A DNA stretch of 64,000 nt from Urinicoccus massiliensis (GCF_900120405.1 NZ_LT635492.1:639478-703477); one strand, 5' to 3'. Shown: positions 25,393-34,224, counted from the first letter of the stretch. Notes: generated by a model from the sequence alone, not told the origin. Program-made: numbers and translations.

Positions 25393-25782
25393 ATGAAACT
25401 AACTCAAGAAATAAAAGACTTAATTGGTGAACAGCTTGCTTATATGGCTACTGTTGATGAGGATGGTAATCCTAATATAGGACCAAAGAGAACTATGAGG
25501 GTTCTTGATGATGAACATCTCATCTATTGCGAAAATACAGATGGCAAGCACCACGCCAATATTAAAAATAACGGCAAGGTTGCTATTGCTTTTGTCAAAA
25601 GAGAGGACAACAAGGGATTTAGGATTGTTGGTACAGCCAAATCTTATACAGACGAAGAGCATATGAACCTAGCCAAGGAAAAGGCTGGGGTAATGCCAAA
25701 AGCTGCTGCTGTAATCATAGATATTGAAAAAATTTATACCCTTGATTCAGGTCCAATAGCAGGAAAATTATTAGAAGTTTAA
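25393..25782 (+). CDS. pyridoxamine 5'-phosphate oxidase-like split-barrel flavoprotein
   Basis: A 129-residue single-domain FMN-binding split-barrel protein. The family pattern runs from LAYMATVDEDGNPNIGPKRT (residues 16-35) through VAIAFVKREDNKGFRIVGTA to the final DSGPIAGKLLEV. It is too short for true PdxH; members are small flavin- or haem-binding oxidoreductases of varied function. ATG follows GAGGTGTATGT. Preceded by a Fur/PerR-type operator, which points to iron or oxidative-stress control. A strong terminator follows. Confidence 0.9.
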   Translation: MKLTQEIKDLIGEQLAYMATVDEDGNPNIGPKRTMRVLDDEHLIYCENTDGKHHANIKNNGKVAIAFVKREDNKGFRIVGTAKSYTDEEHMNLAKEKAGVMPKAAAVIIDIEKIYTLDSGPIAGKLLEV

Positions 25783-25807
25783 TTCCCATATTTATTAATA
25801 GTTCTAC

Positions 25808-25853
25808 AAAAAAGTTTGGTGCACGGATTATTTCTTGTGTACCAAACTTTTTT
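25808..25853. terminator. terminator after the split-barrel gene
   Basis: AAAAAAGTTTGGT and ACCAAACTTTTTT form a 13-bp stem, with T and A tails for both strands. Confidence 0.92.
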
Positions 25854-25940
25854 ATAAATGATGAATTGCAAATAATATTGCGACACCTAAACCAAACTAA
25901 GTTCGTGCATAAATAAATCAAATGGAGTTTGATATTCTAG

Positions 25941-26429
25941 AGGGTCTGTAAAAAATTTTGTGTATCAACCTAAATCCTGATAAAAGGGCAAAGGTTGATA
26001 CATTTTTTTGTGTCAGTATTTAGCCATTCCTATAGGAATGGTTCTAGATATGCTCACATTCATTAAATTTAAGTTTCTTTCACTTATATTTCCCTCTAAC
26101 CTATCTTCATATAACTGTTCATGGCTTATATCTATTTCTGATAATTGGTTCTTTTTAAGCTACAGCCCCTTTAAACAAATAGCCAGGAAATTGAATTGAA
26201 CATTACAAATTATGAATTTTTAGTTAAACCAAAACGGTCAGTAAATATGCCAAAATTAGGCTCAAGAAAAAGAAGATTATAATTTTTGCAACCTGACTTT
26301 TCACATTAAATCCAAAATTATCATACCCCTTAGCACCAACCGTCTCTGGGTAAACTTTAGTCGGCAATTTTAACTTGGTAAGCATGAGATAATCAAAAAA
26401 GATAATATCAAAAAGCTTATATCCTTCAA
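25941..26429. repeat. ~500-bp direct duplication, copy B
   Basis: Matches copy A (24742-25242) from its IS256-like terminus AGGGTCTGTAAAAAATTTTG to TATATCCTTCAA. Small indels distinguish the copies, e.g. copy A has an extra CTTGTCTTGTTTTT segment near its start. Confidence 0.88.
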
Positions 26430-26718
26430 ATAGTATTAAAAATCTAACAAAGGCTTGCTGAAAAGTTAAACTAAATTTTACTGTATCAACAATTGCCCAG
26501 ACTAGGACGGCTGCAATGGTTAGCAATCCAAGTATCATGATAAGTCCGCCTAATATATTGACCAAAATCGGTTTATCTGGCAACTTACTCATCATAGCTT
26601 TGATATCATCGGGTGCACCGAAATGCTTCGAGCCAAATTTCGGTATAATAAGTATAAAATTCACCATCATAATTGATGCTGTTAAGCAGATGATTGTTAA
26701 CATACCAAGTGTTTTCAT
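26224..26718 (-). CDS. hypothetical four-to-five-segment membrane protein
   Basis: A 164-residue hydrophobic protein with segments at about residues 5-25, 52-76, 85-110 and 140-163. A soluble loop between them contains LKLPTKVYPETVGAKGYDNF. No known family was recognised. ATG at 26718 follows GAGGAGGTGAATTAAATT. Its 3' ~490 bp is duplicated at 24742-25242, where the gene is truncated. Confidence 0.7.
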   Translation of the reverse strand: MKTLGMLTIICLTASIMMVNFILIIPKFGSKHFGAPDDIKAMMSKLPDKPILVNILGGLIMILGLLTIAAVLVWAIVDTVKFSLTFQQAFVRFLILFEGYKLFDIIFFDYLMLTKLKLPTKVYPETVGAKGYDNFGFNVKSQVAKIIIFFFLSLILAYLLTVLV

Positions 26719-27213
26719 CAATTTAATTCACCTCCTCTCTTGAAGTATAAACCATTTCGTAAATGAGAGCAATTTTTCTTAGTTGTGTCAACTAAATCCG
26801 TGTAAATTTTTTTAGTATAGTTCTATTCGATAAACACTCGATACAATTTCTTTCTGTGCTCCAAAAACACTCTCCTATGGTCATTTATCAAAATAGAGTC
26901 AAGAGATACCCGTCAAGCATTGCAATAAAAAATACAGAACGAGGCCTCTTAAGAAAGCTTCAATTTATTTTTGGGGATTTTGGTAGAGTATCTTTTGCGA
27001 TATCTATGATAGCCTTATCCCTTTCATATTTCTCCACCATAATAGACCAATAGCTATAAGATCAAAAATATTTAATGTTTCTCCTAAAAACTACAAACTC
27101 ATACAGTTATGAATAAACTTTTTTGTCGGGTGACGATTCCCAACAATAAAAATAAGATAGTAAATAGCAAAAAATTTAGGTTGAGTAATTCTTTATATTT
27201 AGTTAATTATAAT
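26719..27213. other. gene-poor stretch between membrane gene and IS256 debris
   Basis: No convincing gene in about 490 bases. An IS256-like end (AAATCCGTGTAAATTTTTTT, about 26791-26812) may be a further stranded terminus. The open stretch at 26856-27053 has no ribosome site and no recognisable domain. Confidence 0.45.
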
Positions 27214-27417
27214 TTACCATAGTTTCATTTGAAAACTAATATTTTTTATGTTATTTCTTATTATCCTTAATGTTTCTTTGAATTCTTTTGCCTTTGTTAC
27301 TTCTTCTATTAGGATTTTTATTTCTTCATCTGTTAGTTCTCCTGCATTTTCTCTAATATCCATCCTGTCAGCTTTTAGAGACCAACCTTCGTTGATATCA
27401 ATGAGGATTGGTCTCAA
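27214..27417 (-). pseudogene. chimera: IS256 transposase tail joined to a DUF3847 gene tail
   Basis: The frame starts with LIDINEGWSLKADRM, the C-terminal signature of IS256-family transposases (shifted one base relative to the transposase frame that ends at 27414). It then continues without a break as ENAGELTDEEIKILIEEVTK, the C-terminal half of the DUF3847 protein encoded intact at 52269. Nucleotides 27250-27350 closely match 52280-52375. The joint marks a deletion that removed the IS end and the front of the DUF3847 gene. Confidence 0.8.
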
Positions 27418-28535
27418 AAAGCCGACGGGCTAAATATTAAACGCATAGCTGAATCTTCATTAGGAAATATCCTAACTACTTTTTCACGTCTTCTAAGTTC
27501 TTCATTTAGTCTTTCCAAGCAATTTGTTGATCTAAGTCTGCTATGTATTACATCGTTAGCTAAATAGGCAAAGGCATCTTCAAATCCATCATCTAAAGTA
27601 CTTAAGCAATTTTGGAATTTCTTTTCGTTCTCGTATTTTAAAAATATCTCATATTTCATTTTTCTTGCCAAGTTGATATCTTGGATTTTAAATAGTGATT
27701 TGATATCAGTTCTAAATTCTTCTGTGTTTTTCCTTGGCGCTTTTGATAGGATATTTCTTAGAAAATGAACCTGGCATCTTTGCCATATTACACTTATGAA
27801 TGTTTCCTTAATTGCTTTTACTAGACCTTTGTGGGCATCTGATATTACCATTTTTAGCCCAGATAATCCCCTAGATTTTAAATATTCAAAGAAATTCGAC
27901 CATGAGTATTCACTTTCACTAGCACTTAGATCTAGGCCTATGATTTCTCTATTTCCTTTTTCAGTTATTCCTATTGCAATATGACAAGCTTTTGATACTA
28001 CTTTATTGTTTTCCCTTGCTTTTATTTATACTACATCTACTATTAGGTAGGGATACTTTGTCCCACTTAGGTCGCTATTTCTCCATAGTTTTACTTCTTC
28101 ATCTAATTCTTTAGTTAGGGATGATACAAAGGATTTAGAATATGTTTTACCACACATATTTTCTATTACCTTGGATACTTTTCTTGTTGATACTCCTTGG
28201 ACATACATTTCTAGCATGGTTGCGAGCAGTGCTTTTTCATTTCTTTGATATCTCTCAAAAACTTCTGTTGAAAATTTGCCATCTCTCGTTCTAGGTACTC
28301 TTAAAGTTAATGTTCCTATTTTTGTTGTGTAGTCACGTTCATAGTAGCCATTGCGATAAGTACTTCTGTTAGGATCCCTTTGATAGGCTTCGTTTTCTAA
28401 ATATTCATCTCTTTCTTTCTCCATAAGTTCGTTGAATAATTTGGTTAAGATAGTTTTTGCCATATCATTTTTAACTTCAGCATTAATTAAATTTTGAATA
28501 TCTTCTATGTTTAATGTAAAATGTAATTGGGTCAT
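27414..28535 (-). pseudogene. IS256-family transposase, inactivated
   Basis: About 373 codons in one frame, broken by a TAA at 28028-28026 where the family has Tyr (VDVVYIK; here VDVV-stop-IK) and then by a frameshift near 27415. The DDE residues are the Asp in YLIVDVV, the Asp in VISDAHKGL and the Glu in LERLNEELRRREK, with the conserved C/H region CLERLN. One terminal repeat remains upstream (28604-28626, TTACACAATTATACGGACTC). Confidence 0.9.
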
Positions 28536-28603
28536 TTGTTACTCCTAGTTTGGTTTTTGTTGCTAAAAACATTGTACTAGTTTAGGTTTCAAATGACCTT
28601 TTC

Positions 28604-28626
28604 TTTTTACACAATTATACGGACTC
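28604..28626. repeat. IS256-type terminal inverted repeat
   Basis: Minus strand GAGTCCGTATAATTGTGTAA, imperfectly matching GGGTCTGTAAATAATTTTGT at 24743 and 25942. It marks the upstream end of the dead IS256 element; its own partner end is deleted at about 27350. Confidence 0.6.
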
Positions 28627-28746
28627 TATCCATCTTAGCAATAAATATTGTTTTCTTTATTAATATCAAAAGCTGTACTTACAAGTTGCATTTTCAAATA
28701 ATTTTAAGAATTTAATGTACAAGAAAGGTCATCTTTATAACAAATA

Positions 28747-28782
28747 AATACCAGAGCAAGCTTTAATGCTAACTCTGGTATT
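28747..28782 (-). terminator. terminator of the siderophore-uptake operon
   Basis: AATACCAGAG and CTCTGGTATT form a 10-bp stem around a 16-base loop, located 54 bases beyond the cupin stop codon. Confidence 0.8.
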
Positions 28783-28835
28783 AGTTCCAGTTTTTAGTGT
28801 TCAGATTTATGATTAAAAAATCATTCAATCTTTTT

Positions 28836-29483
28836 TTATTTATCTACAGATAATATTAATAACATTTTAAATCTTGTAATTGCAGTTACATTATGGATTA
28901 CATTTGCCGGAAATACTATTTGTTCTCCGGATTCAATCTCGATTTCCTTATCTCCAACAAGAAGCTTTGCCTTGCCCTCAAGTGCTAGGACAAGAGCGTC
29001 CCCAGGAGCCTTGTGTGGTTTTAGACCTTCTCCTGTATCAAAGGCCATCAAAACAAGCCTAAACCCTTCTTTTGATACAAGGTCAATGTTTGCGATTCCT
29101 CCATCTACATAATCTAAATAGTCAGCTAGTTTAATTTTCTTTCCTTTGTCAATATTTTTCATTTCTTCCTCCTCTAAGTTAATTGCGATTTCTAAAAATA
29201 TACTTTTTTCCCTTGCCTCTATGTCAAAAAGTTTATTTTTTTCAAAAAGTATTAGTTCGTTATTTATAAGTCTTTCATTATTAAATTTAAGCTCGCCTTT
29301 TAAAGCAAAATATATTCTTTCTTCAGCATAAAATTCAGGGGAAATACTGGTGTTTTGATCAAGACTCATAAGTAAGATGTGAAGATCATATAAATCTACA
29401 AGTTTCTTGCTTATAGTTTGATTGTCTTTTATAGGTATGGCCTCTTCTGGTATCAATATTTTTCCCTTACTGATATTTTTCAT
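28836..29483 (-). CDS. double-cupin protein in the iron-uptake operon
   Basis: A 215-residue protein with two cupin-like halves. The C-terminal one is clearest: FDTGEGLKPHKAPGDALVLA and EIESGEQIVFPANVIHNVTA, with the His pair spaced as in cupin metal sites (PHKAPGD.. and VIHNV). The N-terminal half (PEFYAEERIYFALKGELKFN) has lost the His residues. ATG at 29483 follows AGGAGGTGAT and lies inside the 3' end of the ATPase gene (16 bp overlap), so it is coupled to it. Its role in the operon is unknown; metal binding or sensing of a chelate is possible. Confidence 0.8.
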   Translation of the reverse strand: MKNISKGKILIPEEAIPIKDNQTISKKLVDLYDLHILLMSLDQNTSISPEFYAEERIYFALKGELKFNNERLINNELILFEKNKLFDIEAREKSIFLEIAINLEEEEMKNIDKGKKIKLADYLDYVDGGIANIDLVSKEGFRLVLMAFDTGEGLKPHKAPGDALVLALEGKAKLLVGDKEIEIESGEQIVFPANVIHNVTAITRFKMLLILSVDK

Positions 29484-30288
29484 TTTTATCACCTCCTATG
29501 CTAATGGGTATTATCGTATTATATTCTTTCTTATCTTTTTTTATTTTTTCAAGTATGACATCTACGCCAAATGCTTCTCTCATATTTTCTTTACAGATAA
29601 TATCAGCTGTTTTGCCTATTTTATGTCTAGCATTTTCCATTAACATCAAGCATTTATCCGCTATTTCAAGAGCGTGGGCTGGGTAATGAGTATTTATAAT
29701 AACACTAATATTGTCTACCTTGGATAGTTTTTTGATTAATGAAATTATTTTAAGTTGATTTTTAAAATCAAGACCACTTTCTGGCTCATCTAATATGATC
29801 AAGCTTGGATCTGATATTAAGGCTCTGGCTATTAGAACCATCTGAAGTTCTCCTCCACTCATCACAGAACATGACTTGTCTTTAAGCTTTTCTATAGCTA
29901 AGCTTTTCATAATATCATTTGCCTTCTTATATTCTCTTGCACCTGGTTTTGCAAATGGTCCAAGTTTACTAGAAAGCCCTAACACTACCATATCAATTCC
30001 AGAATATTCAAAAGAAAATGATCTTTTTTGAGGAACATATGATATCTTAGACCATAAGTCTCTTCTACTAAAACTTGAAATATCTTTACCATCCAAATAA
30101 CTTTTACCCAATTTCCATTTTTCAAAATCACATATACATCTTATAAGGCTAGTCTTACCAACACCATTGGGCCCTAAGATAGATAAAACCTGACCTTGAT
30201 CTAGACAAAAAGATAAATTCTTAAATAATACATGATTTTTATCATAATAAAATCCTGCATCCTTTACTTCTAATTTAATTGAACCCAC
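29467..30288 (-). CDS. iron-siderophore ABC transporter ATP-binding protein
   Basis: A 273-residue FecE/FhuC-type ATPase. Walker A SILGPNGVGKTSLIR (about residues 34-48), Q-loop in ISYVPQKRSF, signature MSGGELQMVLIARAL (about 141-155), Walker B SLIILDEPESGLD and the switch His in NTHYPAHAL. The signature is MSGGE rather than LSGGQ, as is common in this subfamily. The start is GTG at 30288 behind CTGGGGGTG, 14 bp inside the permease gene. It energises uptake by the adjoining permease and binding protein. Confidence 0.94.
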   Translation of the reverse strand: MGSIKLEVKDAGFYYDKNHVLFKNLSFCLDQGQVLSILGPNGVGKTSLIRCICDFEKWKLGKSYLDGKDISSFSRRDLWSKISYVPQKRSFSFEYSGIDMVVLGLSSKLGPFAKPGAREYKKANDIMKSLAIEKLKDKSCSVMSGGELQMVLIARALISDPSLIILDEPESGLDFKNQLKIISLIKKLSKVDNISVIINTHYPAHALEIADKCLMLMENARHKIGKTADIICKENMREAFGVDVILEKIKKDKKEYNTIIPISIGGDKNEKYQ

Positions 30289-31303
30289 CCCCAGTTTTTC
30301 TAATTAGGCTTATAAAAATTGGAGCTCCAATTATTGCTGTGAGAACTGAAATAGGTAGTTCTATTACAGAAACCGTTCTTGATAAGGCTTCTATTAGTAC
30401 CATAAGACTTGCGCCTAAAGATATACTAAAAGGTAGGGTGTGAGTATTATTAGCTCCCACCATCATCCTTGCCATGTGAGGAATTATCAAACCAATCCAT
30501 CCGACTTTCCCACACATTGATATAGATGAAGCTGTAATAAGTGTTGAAGCAAAAATAAAAATAAGCCTAGTTTTTTTTACATTAACTCCAAGACTTTTTG
30601 CTTCATCTTCTGATAAGCTCATAATATTTAGCCTAAATATCAAGAGTCTTATTATGATGATTCCCAAAATTATTAGGGGTGCAGAAAGTATCAAGTTTTT
30701 ATAAGATGATCTTGCAAAAGAACCCATAAGCCAATAACTGATGGCTGGCAACTTATCTGTCGGGTCTGCTGTATATTTTAGAAGAGACGCTAGAGCATTT
30801 GATAATGATGAAACTACAAGACCTGCGAGTATAAGCATTATCGTTGATGACCTAGTTCTACTCTTGCCAATATAAAGGGTTAAAACTACTCCAATTAATC
30901 CAAAAGCTAAAGCAAAGACTTGAATAGATAAGGTTGAAAGCGATAAAAGTATACCAATTACAGCTCCAAGACTTGCAGCTGAACTTACGCCCAATATATC
31001 AGGAGTCGCCAAGGGGTTTGAAAAAACCCCTTGAAAGGCAAGACCTGCTGTGGAAAGACCAGCTCCCACTATTAGACCAGTAATAATTCTTGGTAATCTC
31101 ACATTTATTATTACTGATTCAAGCATAGGGTCATAATCTCTCCCGCTTAAATAAGCATTGAAAAAATCTACAATCTGTCTGATGCTTAGAGGCATTCTAC
31201 CTATGGCAAGTGCCAAAACGCTGATCAATATAGGTAGACTAATTAGTATCACATATGAGCTTGCTGTTATCTTTTTATCTTTGATAAAGATTTCTTTAAT
31301 CAT
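30275..31303 (-). CDS. FecCD-family iron-siderophore ABC permease
   Basis: A 342-residue integral membrane protein with about ten segments, typical of the BtuC/FhuB class. Diagnostic stretches are VNVRLPRIITGLIVGAGLST-like NVRLPRIITGLIVGAGLSTA (about 69-88), GVFSNPLATPDILGVSSAAS and CGKVGWIGLIIPHMARMMVG (about 264-283). A single permease gene implies a homodimeric channel. Start overlaps the stop of the binding-protein gene by 4 bp (ATGA), and its 3' end overlaps the ATPase. Confidence 0.95.
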   Translation of the reverse strand: MIKEIFIKDKKITASSYVILISLPILISVLALAIGRMPLSIRQIVDFFNAYLSGRDYDPMLESVIINVRLPRIITGLIVGAGLSTAGLAFQGVFSNPLATPDILGVSSAASLGAVIGILLSLSTLSIQVFALAFGLIGVVLTLYIGKSRTRSSTIMLILAGLVVSSLSNALASLLKYTADPTDKLPAISYWLMGSFARSSYKNLILSAPLIILGIIIIRLLIFRLNIMSLSEDEAKSLGVNVKKTRLIFIFASTLITASSISMCGKVGWIGLIIPHMARMMVGANNTHTLPFSISLGASLMVLIEALSRTVSVIELPISVLTAIIGAPIFISLIRKTGGGFN

Positions 31304-32457
31304 ATATCAAACATATCCTCAATTTGTTCATTTGTTAATTCATAATTATACCATGTTTTATAGTAATCTTTAATCATAGACTTAAGGTCATAGTCCTTAA
31401 ATTCTTCTGGGTAGGTTGATTTTGCAAGCCAAGCTAGTACAAGTGGTCCGTCTGGATTTGGTGTAAACCAATTCCACATACCAAGCTTAGTATTATATAC
31501 TTTTTTATTCTTAACAGCTTTCATGTTTGAAAAATTGATACCTTCTACTGAATTTTCAAATACATCTTTTGTTGTAATATCAAGAAGACCAGGTCCATCA
31601 AGATAAAGTATATCTGGATCCCATTGATAAAATTGTTCAATAGAAACTTTGGCGAAGCCTTTTGTTTCATCAGCTAAATTTTTAACACCAATTCTATTTA
31701 GCCAGAAATCTCCAAAAACACCTTTACCAGCAACCATTGGTACTCCTTCAACATACTTCCATAAAATCACACCAGTTGGTTTTTTACTATCATCTATTTT
31801 TGAAATTCTTTCTTCAACATCTTTTACAATATCTTGACCTGCTTTTATAAAATCATCTGTCTTTCCGCTTTCGCCAAATACATCTTCTAAGAGCTTTAAC
31901 CATTGTGTGTACCTATCTATTGGGTCAGCCGGTCCATTTGTACCAACCGTAGCAAATCCTACACAAGGAATCCCTGTCTTTTTAAGAGTTTCATAGTGTT
32001 CTTTATTCGAAGCATTGTAAAAAATAACATCTGGTTTAAGCTTCATTATTTCCTCAATATTAATGTCAGATTGAGCTTGAACTGTATTTTGGCTATCTAG
32101 AAGCTCTGGAGCAATGTCCTTTAAAACTGTATTTGAAATTACTTGCTTAAGTGATCCAGCATATCCTACGATATACGGAGCCTTTCCATGATGATAGGCC
32201 ATATAGGTAGATAAAATAGGAATCTGGTCTATTACTATTCTTTCAATTTTCTCTGGAACTTCTACCTCATTACCTGCATGATCTGTAATTGTCCTGGTCT
32301 TTTTATTTTCATCCTTAGTTTCTTCCTTTTTCTCAGTTTGAGCTACTTCCTTATTTTCTGATTTTTGTTCGGTTTTTGTATTGCCGCAAGCAGTCATACC
32401 TGTTAAAGCAAGCACTGTCAAGCATAAAATTAATGATATTTTTTTAATAGCTTTCAC
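31300..32457 (-). CDS. iron-siderophore ABC transporter substrate-binding lipoprotein
   Basis: A 385-residue binding protein. The signal peptide ends in the lipobox LTGMTAC (Cys24). A charged Glu/Lys-rich linker follows, then the helical-backbone Peripla_BP_2 fold starting RTITDHAGNEVEVPEKIERI and continuing ADETKGFAKVSIEQFYQWDP. This fold binds Fe3+-siderophores, haem or cobalamin; the ligand cannot be told from sequence. It is preceded immediately by the methyltransferase gene (stop and start adjacent), in a single operon. Confidence 0.94.
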   Translation of the reverse strand: MKAIKKISLILCLTVLALTGMTACGNTKTEQKSENKEVAQTEKKEETKDENKKTRTITDHAGNEVEVPEKIERIVIDQIPILSTYMAYHHGKAPYIVGYAGSLKQVISNTVLKDIAPELLDSQNTVQAQSDINIEEIMKLKPDVIFYNASNKEHYETLKKTGIPCVGFATVGTNGPADPIDRYTQWLKLLEDVFGESGKTDDFIKAGQDIVKDVEERISKIDDSKKPTGVILWKYVEGVPMVAGKGVFGDFWLNRIGVKNLADETKGFAKVSIEQFYQWDPDILYLDGPGLLDITTKDVFENSVEGINFSNMKAVKNKKVYNTKLGMWNWFTPNPDGPLVLAWLAKSTYPEEFKDYDLKSMIKDYYKTWYNYELTNEQIEDMFDI

Positions 32458-33216
32458 CTAATCCTCCTTTTTACTTGCTAAAACTATATATGAAATGCTT
32501 GAATTTTTAGACCTTTCTAACATTTTTACAAATCTATCCCTATTTTCTTCTGCATAAGCTTTTTTATAAAAATTTGCAGCCCCTACTGGTCCCTCATCTT
32601 TTATGATTGTATCCCTGTCTAAGAGAATCATCTTGCCAGTCCTTTGTGAAAAAGGTTTAAAAGAATTTTCTATAAACAGTTTATTCCAATTTTCTACGGT
32701 TAGAGGATACACATTCATGTTTGTAAATTTTGAAAGTTGCCTTCTTATATCTTCACTTTCATTTTCCACTGCCACATCATGAGTTAATAAATAGCCGCCT
32801 TTTTTTAAAACCCTGTTATAATTTTTAAGAGCTTTTGCTTTTTCTTCATTTGGAAGCATGGTAAGCATTGCCTCATTAATTATTAAATCAAATGTTTCAT
32901 CCTCAAAATCTAACTTTAAGGCATCCATATTTATAACTTCAATTTCCTTGTCTAAGCCCAAAAGCTTTATATTCTCTAAGGCTTGGTCTATGGCAAGTTG
33001 GTCATTATCTATGCCTATTATTTTGCATTTATATTTAGTATAAACTCTTATTAGGTTATCTCCTCTATTGCAAGCAACTTCCAAAACTTGCATATCTTTA
33101 TCAATCTGTACCTGATCAAGTAACCAATCAGTCATAAGACCGCCGCCTGGTCTGAGTCTTGTTCTTCCAAGCATCTTTAAAAAATCATGTCCAAAAACAG
33201 TTTTATTTGTTTCCAT
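32458..33216 (-). CDS. class I SAM-dependent methyltransferase, first gene of the iron operon
   Basis: A 252-residue Rossmann-fold methyltransferase. Motif I is MQVLEVACNRGDNLI (about residues 39-53; the usual DxGxG is weakened to EVACNRGD). Next come the acidic loop KIIGIDNDQLAI, motif II INMDALKLDFEDETFDLIIN and RVLKKGGYLLTHD. Such enzymes appear next to siderophore or chelate transporters and might modify the chelate or an associated cofactor, but this is inference. ATG at 33216 follows AAGGAGGGATAG, which partly overlaps the Fur-like box. Confidence 0.88.
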   Translation of the reverse strand: METNKTVFGHDFLKMLGRTRLRPGGGLMTDWLLDQVQIDKDMQVLEVACNRGDNLIRVYTKYKCKIIGIDNDQLAIDQALENIKLLGLDKEIEVINMDALKLDFEDETFDLIINEAMLTMLPNEEKAKALKNYNRVLKKGGYLLTHDVAVENESEDIRRQLSKFTNMNVYPLTVENWNKLFIENSFKPFSQRTGKMILLDRDTIIKDEGPVGAANFYKKAYAEENRDRFVKMLERSKNSSISYIVLASKKED

Positions 33217-33230
33217 TTTCTATCCCTCCT

Positions 33231-33262
33231 TGATAGTAATTATCATTATGTATATAATTATA
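33231..33262 (-). promoter_or_regulatory. Fur-like box and extended -10 promoter of the iron operon
   Basis: TGATAGT-A-ATTATCA (33231-33245) is a 7-1-7 Fur-type palindrome with one mismatch between arms. On the minus strand the extended -10 TGCTATAAT lies at about 33265-33257, so the box covers the transcription start region. Repression in high iron is expected. Confidence 0.75.
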
Positions 33263-33310
33263 GCATAGGTAATTTTTATTGTAGTTGCTAAAGCAACAAG
33301 AAAGGATTTT

Positions 33311-33904
33311 ATGGAAAAAATTATTTTGAAAAGTAAATTATTTTATGGTTTAGACGAAAGTACTATAGGCCATATACTTTCTTGTATTGATCATAAAACC
33401 TTAATTTTTAATAAAGGCCAATATCTATATAATTTTTCTAAGGGCTTTAAGGCAGGTATAGTTTTGAACGGAAGGATTGATCTATCTACAATAGATGATG
33501 ATAAGGAAATTATAGATAGGATTTATGAGACTTCAGATTCTTTTTCTTTAAATTTTTCTTCCCTAACTGATAGATTCATGGTTGCAAAAGAAGATTCTAA
33601 AGTTTTGGCACTTGATGTTGGCAAAATCTTTGAAAAAAATAAAAGGTCTTGTTCAAGCAGACCGATTTTTATGGAAAATATTATAAAATTGTATAATGAT
33701 CAAATTTCATACTTAACCTACAAATTAGATATATATTCTAAACCTAAAATTAGAGAGAAAATTAATAAATATATAGATAAATATGGTAAGGACTCCTTAT
33801 TTTCTAATAAATTATCCCGAGAGGATTTGGCGAAATTTTTAGCTTGTAATAGGCCTGCCCTTTCAAGAGAGTTATCTCTTATGATAAAAGAGGGATTAAT
33901 ATAA
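33311..33904 (+). CDS. Crp/Fnr-family transcriptional regulator
   Basis: A 197-residue regulator divergent from the iron operon. The N-terminal part resembles the cyclic-nucleotide-like sensor fold (KGQYLYNFSKGFKAGIVLNG at about residues 36-55). The C-terminal HTH is visible as LSREDLAKFLACNRPALSRE (about 168-187). The Cys residues are not arranged like an Fnr iron-sulfur cluster. The HTH ends almost at the C terminus, so the usual wing is short. ATG follows AAAGGATTTT. Position suggests it activates or tunes the divergent uptake operon. Confidence 0.85.
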   Translation: MEKIILKSKLFYGLDESTIGHILSCIDHKTLIFNKGQYLYNFSKGFKAGIVLNGRIDLSTIDDDKEIIDRIYETSDSFSLNFSSLTDRFMVAKEDSKVLALDVGKIFEKNKRSCSSRPIFMENIIKLYNDQISYLTYKLDIYSKPKIREKINKYIDKYGKDSLFSNKLSREDLAKFLACNRPALSRELSLMIKEGLI

Positions 33905-34044
33905 AAGCATTAAGACTAAATATAAACAAAAATTACAAAAAATCAGTCCTAAGAGAATACGGATCTCATTTTAAACTCAAATGATATTTTTAGCTGTATA
34001 ATAAACAAATCTACATATTGAATTAGGTTCTTTTTCCTAGACTT

Positions 34045-34220
34045 TTACCCTTGAAAATTTCTATCTTTTGGTATCCTATCTACTTCAAATGATAAACCTG
34101 TTTTATATAAATAAACGGGAAGTCCTACTAAGGTTTCAGCTAAAACTCTCACACATGAATGAGCTGCTATTATCTGCATGTCAGTAAATTCATTGACATT
34201 TCTACCATTTGTTGTTCTTC
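34045..34220 (-). pseudogene. fragment of a phage portal protein gene
   Basis: The minus frame reads NVNEFTDMQIIAAHSCVRVL then AETLVGLPVYLYK, the N-terminal signature of HK97-type portal proteins (VNE.TALQ..AVYACVRV.AE..A.LP...Y). It then continues with about 18 unrelated residues to a stop at 34045. No other phage gene is near. About 58 codons survive. Confidence 0.7.
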
Positions 34221-34224
34221 CAAA

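Noticed and set aside
24742-26429. The two ~500-bp copies as ends of an intact composite transposon.
   Set aside because: Neither copy contains a transposase, the first is truncated inside a membrane-protein gene, and no target duplication is evident outside them.
26856-27053. A 65-codon open frame on the plus strand as a gene.
   Set aside because: No ribosome site, no recognisable domain, and surrounded by IS debris; likely chance.
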